Positions 24,543 through 37,018 of a stretch of DNA of 64,000 nt are shown piece by piece. The DNA is taken from the NCBI GenBank assembly GCA_025991245.1, contig BQMJ01000024.1, positions 1 to 64,000 of the forward strand, read 5' to 3'. The stretch comes from Galdieria partita (taxonomy: Eukaryota; Rhodophyta; Bangiophyceae; Galdieriales; Galdieriaceae). Every line of letters begins with the position of its first letter. Positions within the stretch are counted from its first letter, which is position 1. The notes below the pieces were generated by a model. The model made no database searches, had not been told where the DNA came from, and saw only the letters and a program-made list of their open reading frames with translations. The position numbers were made by a program, and so were the translations under genes.

Positions 24543-26369
24543 AGTTTGAATTCGTATATTCAATTGTTCATTCGGTAATTCGCTCTGCAACATTTGAATT
24601 AAATATTTTTGCAAACTTCTTTTTAAATGTACTAGTGGTATTCTAAAATCTGTGATGATTGTCATAGAGCAGCATCAAAAGTTATCTAATTACCAACATC
24701 ACTTGTCATTCTTTTTCACAGAGTCTTTCAATCAACAAGTGTATGTATAAAATAGTATTACCTGTTTACTTTTTTATTATGAGAACATAGTTTAGAATAT
24801 TGTTATCTTTATGCTACCAGCAAATACAATGTCAGAGACCATATTGAGTTTGATCATTCATATCTTTCAACTGAAAACTCTGTTTGAATGATGTCCAACT
24901 GGTGCAACCATCAAAAGGGGACTAGTTGAACACTCTGGAACTGTCAACTTATAGTTTCGTTGGTCTGGAATCATAAATCCGACAAGAAAATGTGGAAGGT
25001 AAAATATAGTTTATTCCAAGAAGGAATTGAAAATATTCTATCAATATATTAGGTGAACTCCATGAATTACAGCCATGAATGCAATTGGATTGAATGAATG
25101 CTACTAGAGGATACTGATCTTATTTTTCAAGAAGAAGGATACGCACGTCCATTTATAGAAGATTGTGCAAAGTTGTTACGGAATCATAGAATACCGATTG
25201 ATCATGAATCCGAACAAAATGATATATGCAACTTGATTGTCATTTTAAAAAGACCCATTTAAAGTTTTAACACTAAATCAATCAGTCATTATAAGCTACT
25301 CAAGACTAACTCGTAATCATAACAACGTTTGACATTTTACCTTTAAAGTCTTCAAATTGCTATACAAACAGTTTCTTGTAAATATGTTAGAACCTTTGCT
25401 TTTACAGAATGGCATTTCGTACAACTCGACCTTGGTTGCTCGATAGTTTGTTGACCTACTTTATTTCAAAACTCTTGTATGTATTGTCTTGAGATGATAT
25501 CGCTATGACGAAATCTGTGACAAGGTACATCTGACTGTTGCCCGAGAAGAAACTGTTTCTCCTCAATGACTAGCATATTGTTATTTAGTTCAAATCAATT
25601 GACTCTATGGATGTCTTGAAGAGCAGCACTTTTATTTATTGTCACTTTAGACAGCAAATCTAATTGAGCCTGTCGGAAAAAGACTTTAAATGGAAATCCT
25701 TTTTGTTAAATAGTCAAAACTTGTCATAAATATTGCTAGTCATTATTTTCAGCAAAGCAATCATCTGAAAATAAACCATACAAGTACTATGTAAAGGACT
25801 CTTATTGAGAAAATAAATTGTACGAGAGTATCAGGTGAACCAAGTCTGGATAAGTTAAAAGCATATTTTTCATAAGAGTTATTCAAAGATTGTGTTGGAA
25901 ATGTTTGTCAATCATATGCAAAGGAGCTGTTTCTGTCTTTGCAAGCGAGACATTTTCGCAATTTTAGTAAACAATGATCAAATGTCAAGGCTACTCCTAG
26001 AATCCTCACTCATATAGTTATTGTCAAGACATAAAAATTGAATAAATAACAACGTGCTTTTTCAAACTTTACAACATTTTAAACAAGACAACGAAAAAAA
26101 GTCAGTACAATATTTCACTCTGAAAGAGCAAGTTAAACAAAATCAATAGTGGGAACTGCAATTACTCAAATTGTAGTTTTCACTTGTTCATTGAAAGACA
26201 ATTTTTCCACTCAAACATATTTAGTTTAAACTTTGTGAAATTTGTAGGATTTGTTTGTTTGCACAACAACAATTCAGTTGGCTAAGACTACACAAATCCA
26301 TCGCCATTATTGATTGGCTCTGAAGCAGTCGTCCATCCATCGGGTTTCGAGATTGAGAGACAAAGTTGG
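24543..26369. other. Gene-free interval in ATPase cluster
   Basis: About 1.8 kb without a frame above noise. A short coding-like patch near 25080-25260 cannot be assigned. No repeat or RNA gene was recognised. The 3' end should hold the promoter of the next gene. Confidence 0.4.
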
Positions 26370-28799
26370 ATGGTTGCAATGCTTATTGGTTGCTTTGCTT
26401 TTTCGTTTCATTCTACGTGTCTTTCCTCAGCCAATGTTCGGTATTTATTCCAAACTAAGGTTTGTTTTGGAACCAAAGAGTGTCGTTTATGGAGTAGAAG
26501 CTTTACAAAACCGTTGTCTTGTTTGGGCAAGAATCTTTCTCGTTTTGGTTATAGAAGAGTTATTCTTGCGTCAGTCATAAATAGTCTTGATGGCGGCAAA
26601 GAAAGATATGTTGACTTTAGAGAGATATTTGTACCAAACGAATTTAAAATTGACGAAAAGTTTAGCAACGTATGGTTGACGAACTTGCCTAATCTTCATC
26701 GAGAGTGTGTGTTTAAAACCGTTGCTTCAGTTCTTGGAGAAAAAGTACAAGTAGGAGGTAAAGTTTTCGAAGTTGGAGAAGAAACTTTCAGAGATACAGC
26801 ACACTTGGTTGCTCCCAAGCGGTTTCCTGAAGATTTTCCAGTGGAAGGAGCTGATGGGAAAATCTCAAGAATCTTCCTGAGACGAGAGTTCATCAAGAGG
26901 TGGAATAAACACATTGAAAGTCTTGATGCAGAAGGTTGTAGTCTTCCTCGCCGACAGATCATAGTTTCTGCAGCAAGTGGACTGGGAAAGAGCGTAGAGC
27001 TCTATATGGCTGCTGTTTTTTCAAGACACTGCAGGATTCCGGTGCAGTATATTGCAAACACATGGGAGTGGCTGACGAAAATCAACGACATCTCTGACGT
27101 GTTTTCCGGTTACTTGAAAATGTTGCTTTTTATGAATGCAGACATTCTAGAAGAAATGCCGTGCTTCATGACAACTGACTATGATTCTTTGAATGGTGCT
27201 CCTCTTAAAGATGTCATTTATTTTGCCATGAAAGAGGAAGATACATCTCTGGCTTCAGAAATTCGTCGCTTTATGATACGGCTTGCACCACGCAATATGT
27301 TGATAGTGGATGAGCATAATGAGTTTTGGTGCAACTTTGGTCGTAACATAAATCGATGGCCAGATTTCTTTCGATTTTATGCCATTATGGAAGTTATGGC
27401 TACAGTATGTAACAGCTCTCTCTTTTTTTCATAATGAATTTTTTATTTACTTGAATAGCCTTATTGCGGAGTTCTTCTTGCAGGTTCACAGCATCGTCAA
27501 TTTGAAGATAATTTGCCTAGTGGTTATGGAGACATCAAACAATATTTGGAGCCGCTAAGTTTCAAAGAATTTGATTTGTGGCAAGATTTACCTGATTATC
27601 CCTCCATTCTTCGTCAACATTCAGATGAAGTGGTCGAACTTACTGGATTGGTGCCTAGAATGATAGCCAAAATGATAGCTTTTGCCAACGATCTTCCTGA
27701 TCCTAGTTGGTTTGAGGATATGAAGACTCAATTCACCGCAGATGTTTGTTCTGAAATGATAGAAAAGCATTGGGGTTATATCAAACGACTTGACTCTGAA
27801 AGAGAAAAGAGCGCATTTGATTCTATGCTTTATAAGCTATTCATGGATAGAACTAAGCCCAATATTACTATTGCAGATGAGGCATATATTAGTCGAGGTT
27901 TATTAGTTGTAGTTGATGCAGTTTACTTACGTTTTTATAATAGCGATGCGCGTGGTATGTTGTTATCCTCCTTCCTTAACAGATATGCTTCAAAGAGTTA
28001 CTTGTCTGAACTTGTTGAACGTTATCGAAGTGGACAGAGCACAAAGGGTCAAACATTTAAAGAATTATTCTTTTTGTGGTTCATCAGTAGAACAGAAGAA
28101 GTGACGATCCGTTCCGATAGCAAACCTCGTAGGAAGTTGAGTTTATCTTGTCATAGTTGGTTTCGGTTGGTTGGAGATGAATTTGATCCTCCTATTAAGA
28201 AGTTTAACCATTCCTGTTGGATATTACTGGCAGAACGATGTCCTCGATTTGACTATATTTTTGTGGATATTGTGGATTCTCAATGGCACATATACTTTTT
28301 TCAAATATCTGTATCTTCATTCCACAGTCACAACCGTGACTATGCAGTTATTGAAAAATCCTTATTGCCTTTGTCTGGCAAGGAAGAAGATGAATGGAAG
28401 AGCTCAGAATCCGCTAGTTTATCAACTAGTAAGAAAAAGAGCGAGGAAAACTCAACGAAGCTTTCCAACGGTCTCCAACGACGTAGTAAGAAGAAGAGTC
28501 GAGATAACTTGAAACAGAGAGAAGTGAAAGGCGACTGTCAGTTGTTAAACATACTTTGCTTGATTTTGAATCGAGAATTTACTATCATATTAGAAGAAGA
28601 TGATTCTGGAAGAGTTGTAGATTTTCGTTTATTGGATTCCAAAGGTGTTGATTGGCGACACTGCATAAGTATTGTCTATGTTACTCCATTACCATTTAAC
28701 GAGGCCAAAGGTAGTTTATCAGTGCCAGACTATGTCGAGTTTCTTTGTAGAGAAGGCTTTCCTGAAAATTTTCGAGTTTTGTTGGAAGAAGAAAAGTGA
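26370..28799 (+). CDS. Crinkler/RHS-like P-loop ATPase-nuclease protein
   Basis: Two exons (26370-27404 and 27492-28799), 780 aa. Walker A is AASGLGKS (near residue 210) and Walker B is MLIVDEHNEFW, then a LPSGYGDIKQYLEPL segment just after the intron. The C-terminal part has GQTFKELFFLWF, then FDYIFVDI followed by YFFQISVS, a D...QxS arrangement as in the REase-type nuclease of RHS/Crinkler proteins. A Ser/Lys-rich low-complexity stretch interrupts the C-terminal part. The first ATG gives a hydrophobic N-terminus (MVAMLIGCFAFSF) that could be a signal or transit peptide. The intron donor is GTATGT. The nearest acceptor (27483) shifts frame, while a cacag eight bases on (27491) keeps it, so the acceptor is the least certain part. 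It differs in sequence from the two upstream ATPases and so forms a second subfamily. Confidence 0.72.
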
Positions 28800-29459
28800 T
28801 GTTTTACGATCGTTGTATGGAAGCAGGGTTGTTTTGAGCTTTATGTTTTACAAGGTCTAGAATAAATAATGCGTTTTAAGTATTTTATAGTCTTGACTGA
28901 CAAACCAATGATAAATAATTGTGGAAGTAGAATTGGTTTTTGTAACTTTAAGTCTTAGATGGATGGCTAATGTGCAATAATAGACATATATGTATCTTGA
29001 ACAAAGTCATTTTTAGCACTTTGGATGAAAATCAACTCAGGTATCAAGTAAGCTTCTTTGGAGAGTGTCTTTACTGGGTATCGTCAGTTGTATAGAATCA
29101 ACTTGTTTCAAACTTGGAGACATGTTTTTCATCCAAACAATCGTTCACAAAGTATTCAGGAAGCTTTCAAGTCTGTCAGATAAACGAATCTTTGTTGATG
29201 AAACTGTTTGAGGAGAAGTCATACTCTAAATGTGGCCTAAAATGTGGGCTTTTATTATTTCTTGACCAAATGAGTTGGAGTCTTCATAGCTCTTAATAAC
29301 ATAGAGACACGGAAGGACTTTGTTCAGTCATTGAAGCTCTCTTCTCAACATAGTTTGTCTATAACCTCTAAAATGGTTTGTTCTTTATTAGAGCGTTCAC
29401 GATATTCGAATGGCTCCCAATAGTACACAAGCGATAATCTTAGCACGAGTCAATTTAGC
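28800..29459. other. Intergenic region after third ATPase gene
   Basis: No gene seen. An aataaa-type signal lies about 60 bp after the stop. A 60-codon open frame at 29114-29296 has no recognisable feature. Confidence 0.4.
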
Positions 29460-31640
29460 ACAAATACGACAATCAGTAATTCTCAGATAAACAGAGAATC
29501 AACTGTGTTAAGTGTTCTAGAGAATTTTGTAGAGTCAAACTCTACGGAAGAGGAATGGTTACTATACGTGAGACGTCCTGTTGTCCTTTTTGCACTCCAA
29601 ATGGAAGGGAGTGGAAAAAGCGTGTTTGGTGGTTGCTTCCAAAGAAGCTTCTTTCAGCCTACAACGAGCAGTTGTTGAAAAAGTTGCGTGGTTGGGGCCT
29701 ACCTGGGATTTCCAAGGAGAAGAACACTGTAGAACTAGCGTTCTCCACTCTGCTGAATGAAACACTGTATGTCAAGCTGAATTATCTATCGTTACCTGGT
29801 GGAGCTCAATTCGAAACTAGTTTTTGCAATGGATAAGTAAGGAGGCACTTGAGAATTTTCCCAAATTGTTCAGTGTTACTTTCTCAAGTTCTTTCTTGTA
29901 TTGAAAGTCCCAAGGATTGGCTAGAGACACTCTTGAAAGTCACCAGTAGGCGGTTCTTGTATCTCTTTCTGGACGAAATCGATGCATTGAGCCACCGAGT
30001 CTTTTCTATTTTTGACAATTAGGAGGAATGGAGTGCAGTATCTGGAGAGAGCAACGTATATCTCTTTCTCTTCCGTTTTTCATTGAGTTTTTTAAGCTTC
30101 CTCACATAGAGGAATATGCTATGCCTCTGGGATTAGTCTTACAGATCCTTCCTTTGGATACCTTTTGAGAAAGTGATGTCAAGTTCTTCACAGAAAATAC
30201 GACGTCTCTTGAAGAACCCATTTTGAAGGTCTTTTTTCCGAACAATCCAGAAATACGAGATTGGTTCGTCACACTAGTACATGATTATATAGGGTTCATC
30301 CTTACCTTGTTGTTGATGTTTTAACGAAATTGACAGCGTATTATAGAGCTCACATAACTTGTATTTCAGAGGATGAAATGAAGAATGGACTGGAATGTAT
30401 GTCTCAGGACTGTATCAGTAGCAGAGTTCCATAGACTAGATTCATCCGTTTTGGTATGACACCAAGGATTATGACTACTTTTTGTGTCGTGCTTCTTACG
30501 AGTTTTTGGAATACCGTATTTCTATTGGAGGGACCTTTCTTTGAGTAGTTTGGAAATCGAAACCCATTCAAAGTATGTTATGGATATTGCGACACAGCTT
30601 GGTTTATCTTGCAGGATTTGCTCTTCTGTGAATGAACAAAACTGAGAGAAAGAAAGACTGGTTGAGGAGTTAAATGGACCACTTATCTCATTGTTTTATT
30701 AAGAAACTCTAATGAACTACTTGAGAAGCGCCTATTGAAGATTTCTTCCGAGGAATTTTCGAATTTATTTCATTGCCAAGGTTTGGTCGTCAGTTGTAAT
30801 CTCAAATCTGCAGTTGTATCTGCACTTTTTCTTTAAGTTCGATGGTAATACATACAGTCCCAGATTGGGAGAGTTGAGTTATTTCGTCATAGTCTTGTAG
30901 AAAATATTGAAAGAGGACGAAATAAAAGTGTCAATTACATTCCTGCATGAAGTTACACACAAAGAATAGTTCTCACAGAGACTATGATTCTTGTCAATGG
31001 CTGGAAATCAGTTTTTGAAATTACTTGTCAAAGAATGGAATATTTATCCCAGTACGACAAAATTCTAATGAGTCTGGAATTCTAGTAGAGAATATTCATG
31101 GGGAAACTGAAGAAAATGACATCGAAATGGAACTTGGATTCTATTAGATAAATATTGTACTGAGTTGTTTTCAAGCAGCAGATTCTGATGCAGTAAGTCG
31201 TTCTATGATTAGAGTGACGATTTTCAAGTTTTTGAAATCTATCTCTTCCTTCCCAGCTGGAATGGAGAATAATAATGTGATTGCAATTCAGTTGATTATA
31301 TGCAATAATTATATTTCAGAAATGGCTGGACAATTTACGAATAATCATGATTGGATGTTGAATAATGGTATTTGTTATGAAGAGAGAACGTTATTCATCG
31401 TCTGTTCCAATCTCCGATTGAAATGTAAAATTCCAGTAAAGTGTGTATAACTGTACCTTTTCTTTGTCAAGTCTTAGTATTTTCGACCGAATATTTGAAA
31501 TACTTTTTGGGTTTCAAAAGTATTGGAGAGATAAATCAGATGGTGAATAACAATTAAGAATAGTTGGAGCAATTCGAGCCTCTTTCTCATTTTTAGGAGT
31601 TCATTTCAGGATCCTTTGTAACTTAATCCTGATGTGAACC
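29460..31640 (+). pseudogene. Fossil copy of the SAM-tailed ATPase gene
   Basis: Nearly full-length relic of the gene at 18836-21472. Recognisable DNA matches run in order from the P-loop region (about 29590) through the Walker B region (about 29970), the EPI-LKV-FP segment (about 30210), the GG-P region (about 30290), the FGLSC-like segment (about 30600) and the QNSN segment (about 31060) to the end. It is broken many times (ten or more, by eye), so it is old and not expressed as a full protein. The SAM-like end is hardly recognisable. Its position downstream of the intact trio fits a block duplication. Confidence 0.8.
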
Positions 31641-33929
31641 CTTAAACTTCAGGTTATTCGGTTTCAGCAAATATATAGTGACTTTCTCGTAGAGATGGAG
31701 AGGATGGCAAATTATCGCAAGTAGAAACTTGAGTACATTTGTTCTTGAAATATGTCTTGCTACTCCTGTCGATATTCTTGAAAGCATATGTATATTACAT
31801 GACAAAGCCAGGAAGTCTATGTATTGTCAACTTTTTGAATTGCTATTCTATTTGCGATTATATATAATCAGTAAAAAATTCAACTCTTTATTTTAATGTA
31901 CTTCTATGCTATTTTTAAGAGAATAAAGCCTTAGTAGGTCTTCGTTGAAAATTGCAATTCAAAGTTATCAATTTTTATGAAATATATCTATTCTTGATAA
32001 CCTCAACATTGCAAGAAAGACTAGCTGTATAGAAGATCTTCTAGGAAATTGTCAAAAAGAGTTTCAGGCTTTTCCATGATATAGAATCAACGAAAGCCTT
32101 TTGTAGAAATGTTGAGAAATAGTAAGCCATGACTATTGTTTGATATGCCAAATCATAACTATTGCTTGAAATTAAAAACACTCGAACCGAAATATGACAT
32201 AATATTGCTCATAAAATATGCTTATGATTCTCAATCAAATCGAAACTATTCCTACCTAGACCATTTCAGTAAAATCTCTCTTAGGAAAGAAGTGCTTAGA
32301 AATTAATATCAAAGCCAATGGAATGTTTCCAGCATGTCAGTACTGAGCTGTTGATAACTTCTTAATTACTGAATAGAGACAATGAAGAACGAGAATATAA
32401 CCCCCAAAATGGTAGTCCATATCTACTTGTTCCTTGAGGAGTTTGAATAGATTCCAATGGTTAGAAGCATTTCGAAAAAAGGCAACAGAAGAAACTGAAC
32501 AACTATTTAAAAGATAAAAATGTTTGATACAAGTTGTCAAACCAACTCAAACTTTATTCATTCGAGGAAGGAGCATTCTATTCGATTCATTGTTCTTTCA
32601 AATACTCAATGGTTGCTGCTTTCCTTTATCTTCGGCAAATTACTATATGCCACAATATATTTGTCAGATGTTCATGTAGAAATATGTTTACTCACGTGTA
32701 ACCATAAAAATAATAAGCTGTCTTTAGGATCCAATCTGTAAATGCGGCACTTCCACCAAAACTACATGAAGAGCGCAGGTGATGCATTGAGTGTGCAAAC
32801 TATTCAACAAACAACATTAAGCAATCTCTGTAGAACAACGAAGAAGAATTCTTACAGAAGATTCACCCACTGGATATTTGTAGCCACTATGATCCCAAGG
32901 ACCCGTGACTGTGTTCAAAGAAATAACAAAGAGTTCAAAATATATATTGGTTTTCTTCATAAAGAAGAAAGGAAGCTAAAGATACATTATTAGGAATTCA
33001 ATAGAAAAGACTATGAGAGAAATACAACATACCATATTAGTAATGACTATCTCAATAAGATAGTCTATGGGAGCCATGTAATGTTGAGAAACAGCTACAG
33101 AACCTTTTGTCCTATGAAGATGAGTCATACAATGCAATAAGCCAAATGAACAAATATGTGACCTTACGTATGATGCAACTCATGTCCCAAAAGTTGGAAT
33201 CCCCACTTGGAATGCAAAAGGAATCTATGGCCGCTATAGAAGATGATTTCTTGAAGGAATGAATAAAACAAGTAGTCTGCAACAAACAGCCAAACCGACA
33301 ACTGGTCATTCTTAGCATCTTTCTTTTACAAAAATAACGAAATAGACAATACCTTTGGCTCAAAAGAACAAAAAGCAATTCCCAAATACTGTAAAAGAAT
33401 AAAGCTTGGTAGATAAAACACAACCTGATTGAATACAACTCTAGGCAGCAGCTAAATAGAATATAAGAATAGAGGGATACAACAAGACGTGTGTCTCACA
33501 TACCTGAGAATATGTTTTATGATCTGAGTTATGCAACTTGTAATTTGGAAGAAGCTTATAGTAGTCCACGATAGCAAAAAAGCCACAACTAGGAAGACTC
33601 AACTTTCCCAATAGAAAGGTTTTCTCTGTTACACTTACGTTATATGGTAGGTAACGAATTGAAACAAGAAGCAAGCAACAGATAATGGCAGACTAACACC
33701 AAATACTTCAGTTGTCTGCATCTGGAAAACTGCTCAAACACTATGTTCACCAAAATTTCTCAACTAATAAGAGCGAATTGTGGGTGCTGGAGATTTCAGA
33801 ACAAGACTTGTATTCGATTGGACAAGGCGAAAGATCTGTTTTCTGAGCTCCATTGCAAATAGTACCCAGTAGATAAAAGCTCTTACAAAATCCAGTTCAA
33901 GTAGCTAAAGGCTCAAAGACATATTTGTA
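31641..33929. other. Gene-free interval with one coding-like patch
   Basis: Mostly without signal. On the + strand about 33053-33259 reads as roughly 65 codons rich in Met and Glu (for example QLQNLLSYEDESYNAISQM), ending in a stop, which looks more protein-like than its surroundings. It has no recognisable domain and could be the last exon of a lost gene. Several short frames elsewhere look random. Confidence 0.35.
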
Positions 33930-34270
33930 CATCAATCAAAAATCAACAACACTTTCCAAGAATTGCCAACGATATACTAAAAAGACAAGTCCAAATAACT
34001 TGAAAGAGAGAGAAGTAACAGGCGACTGTCAATCACTGAGCATACCTTGTTTGATTTTGAATCAAGAATTCACAACTGTGTCAGAATATTCGGAAGAACT
34101 GTAGATTTTCGTTTAATGGATTCCAAAGGAATTGATTGGCGACCTTGCAAAAGTTCTGCTGATGCTAAGTACATTTTAACGCAGTTGTTCAGTTCCAAAG
34201 TTTGTCGAGTTTCTTTGTAGTGAAGTATTCCCTACTAGTTTTCGAGTTTTGTTGGAAGAAGAGAAGTGAT
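33930..34270 (+). pseudogene. Relic of the 3' end of the Crinkler/RHS-like gene
   Basis: About 330 bp matching the last part of the gene at 26370-28799, from its Lys-rich linker (about 28450) to its stop: taacttgaaa-agagagaag, gg-gactgtca, ttgattttgaatc-agaatt, gtagattttcgttta and the final gttttgttggaagaagaga block. The rest of the gene is missing and the remainder is broken in a few places. Together with the fossil at 29460 it shows that a whole block of the cluster was duplicated in the same order. Confidence 0.85.
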
Positions 34271-35751
34271 ATCATGGAAACCTTTGATGTAAGAGCAGGA
34301 TTGTTTCGAGTTGTGTAATCTACTCAAAGAGTTAGGATCAATATGCAGTTTGAATACTGAGTCCGCTCCAATGACAAGTGTTTGGGTAATATGTCACATG
34401 AGAACAAAATGGAGTCAGGAATGATGAATTCTGAGGACAGAACTGTTTGTTGTGACCCAAAAAGTTTTAGATAGATAAGATGACGCTAGATTAGATATTA
34501 AATTGATGAGAAATAAAGTTATTATCACCAAATTTTGGAAAAGAAAAATATGGTTCATTTTGCTGGCTCGTTGTTCTAAAATGTATCTTCTCTCTCTAGT
34601 TAAAGTTTTTCCATATAGCTCTAGTCGTTTTAACTTGTTGTCCCAATAGCCTGAGGAAGGGCTCCTTGGAGTTTAGGGAAACAAATAAACTGTTTATTCT
34701 TGCTACAAATACATTTCGACGACACATCAAACCAACCAACAGAAACCGAGTTGTCACTTGATTTACAGCATGAAGTTTAGTTGTCTTATGGATGAGTTGT
34801 ACCTTTAGGAATTCCAACGCTCTCATGAAATATATTTCTATTTTCCAACTCCTCAACCAAAGCCAATCCAGAATAATTCTTCCGTTCTTCCTATTTTAGA
34901 GTATAATGAATCTTTCAATTCCAGAGCTTAGGAAGAAAAAATCGTTCAAAATAAAACTATCACAACGATGAATGGGAAGAAGCTAAAAAAGGTTTGCAAC
35001 AATGCTTTCCTTGGAATTTACATTTCAACATGAAACATGTTTATAGCTTGACAATAGATAACAAAGAAACTCATCAACAATGGGAAATTCAAAAACAAAC
35101 TTTCATATTACTACAACGAATAGGGAGCCGTTTTTACTTATTGTGGTTCCTGATAAGAATAAACAAAGTTTGGCAGAAGGACTTACTATAGGATGCTGGT
35201 TACATGACTGTGAATTACAGGAACTGAACAATCCATGATAATAGAGTAAGCTTATAGTCTGCTATTATTGACACACAAAGAATAGAAGAATATTAGTAAC
35301 TGAGATGCACTCTACAGTCATGCTCAAGAGACACTATTGTCTCCATTTACTTTTCTGTCGAAATTGGACTGTGAACAAAGTTTATACGAATTCGAAACAG
35401 GAACTAGATCCGATCAGGTTTTCTCGAAGAACACTCTACGTTGAGCACAAATAAAAATAAATTGGACTACAAACTATTCAGCAGACTACTAAAGAGATTT
35501 TTGATTTTTGAAGCAATTAGATAGACTAAGCAGAGAAAAATGTTCAAACTCTTTGTTTACATAGGGTGGAAATAAGTTTAACTAGAACAGTTTTTTATTT
35601 TGCTCTAGTACAATCCATAGAATTTCATATGTTTAGTATACATAGTTCCTTTAAGAACTTTATAAAGAACGATTGTATTTGTAAGAGCTGATAATTGACT
35701 GGAAAATGGACATTTGATGCTATCAGTACGCGTCATTACAGCCAAAAGTAA
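34271..35751. other. Gene-free interval at the edge of the dense core
   Basis: No gene could be modelled. About 34965-35190 (+) stays open for some 70 codons and reads like protein (WEEAKKGLQQCFPWNLHF ..., then many Gln and Thr). Upstream 34810-34930 also has coding-like codons in a different frame, so this may be a decayed gene of unknown family. The last few hundred bases should hold the promoter of the uL1 gene. Confidence 0.35.
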
Positions 35752-36849
35752 ATGAGTTTATGGAAGGGTCCATTCTGGTCTCTGTTATTAGAGTACGCAA
35801 AAGTAAGAGCTAGTTTATCAGGCTCCAAACTATCGCCATGTCGTAGTCTCTTTACACATACTCGACTTGAAGAAGGGGAAACCTTCACTGAAGGTATACG
35901 AAATGAAGCAACAAACATTGCGGAGAATGCAGTTGTTGACAAAGCTCCACATAACGATAGTACTCAATACAATACCAGTCATGCTACAAATCTTTCAAAT
36001 CGTTCTGAGAATGTTTCAAAGCTAGTATATGACAAGAACCAACAGTATGCAGTTGACAGGGCCCTAAACATGGTGAAAGAGTCAAGTAACGCCGGATTTG
36101 ATGAAACTATCGAAGTAAGCTGTCTTCTTGACATTTCAAGTTGACTAGTGACATATTCTTGTAGGCTTGTTTCCAGTTGAACATTGACGATCGTAAGCCA
36201 GAACAACGGATAAAAGATAAGATTCTATATCCAGTATCACCGATAAAGCACACCCTTGTTGCTGTGTTTACAAAGAATTCTGAGGAAATCCAAGTTGCAA
36301 AGGAAGCAGGAGCAGATTATGTAGGATATGAAGAGTTATTGGAACGAATCAAGAAGAGACGTTTCAAGTTTTATTGGCTTGTTTCTACACCGTCGAGTGT
36401 AAAAGGCCTTGGCTCGGTTTCTAAAATATTGGGACCTCGAGGAATGATGCCAACAGAGAAAATGGGAACCTTGACTTCAGATATTGGCTTTACAGTTCGA
36501 GAGTTGAAAAAGGGCTATCTGAGGATTGAGAATGATCCGTACGTAGTGTCTGTTCTGCATATATTAGATTTGATGTGCAATTTCTTTTAGGGATAGCAAT
36601 GTACATTCGGTTTTAGGGAAGAAAAGTTGGTCGACAGAGTCACTATTAACCAATTGTTGTTATCTTTATGAATTTCTGTTGACTAAGAAGCATCGAACGA
36701 TCAAGAAGAGTTATTTCAAGGGTCTGACTCTCTCTTCGACAATGGGTCCTGGTATTCAAGTAGACCTGATTTCGCTTCGTGAACTTGTGGATAAGAGTCA
36801 ACAAGATAAAACGAAACAGAGTTCTCTTGAAGCATCGATGGCTGCTTAG
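35752..36849 (+). CDS. Organellar (bacterial-type) ribosomal protein uL1
   Basis: Three exons (35752-36114, 36165-36538, 36591-36849), 331 aa; introns of 50 and 52 nt with GTAAGC...TAG and GTACGT...TAG ends. Large-subunit protein L1 of the L1 stalk, which binds 23S-type rRNA and moves E-site tRNA. Diagnostic stretches are FDETIEACFQLNIDDRKPEQ across the first junction, GADYVGYEELLERI, KILGPRGMMPTEKMGT and LTLSSTMGPGIQVD. About 95 N-terminal residues precede the conserved domain and probably include a transit peptide. Red algal plastid genomes usually keep their own rpl1, so a mitochondrial destination is the better guess. First gene of the dense core; its stop is 169 bp from the convergent CTF18 stop. 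Confidence 0.93.
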
Positions 36850-37018
36850 AACAGAAACCGATAAAGTTCTTGTGGTACTGTCGGTTGAGTTAGCATATCG
36901 CATCAAGGAAAATTATGATAAGATGCAAAAATAGGAATGATTTCAACTTTTGCTGAAAATTTCGTTGAAAAAATTTACATGTTCTATTGCATCTAACGAT
37001 CCAATAAACTAAACTCTT

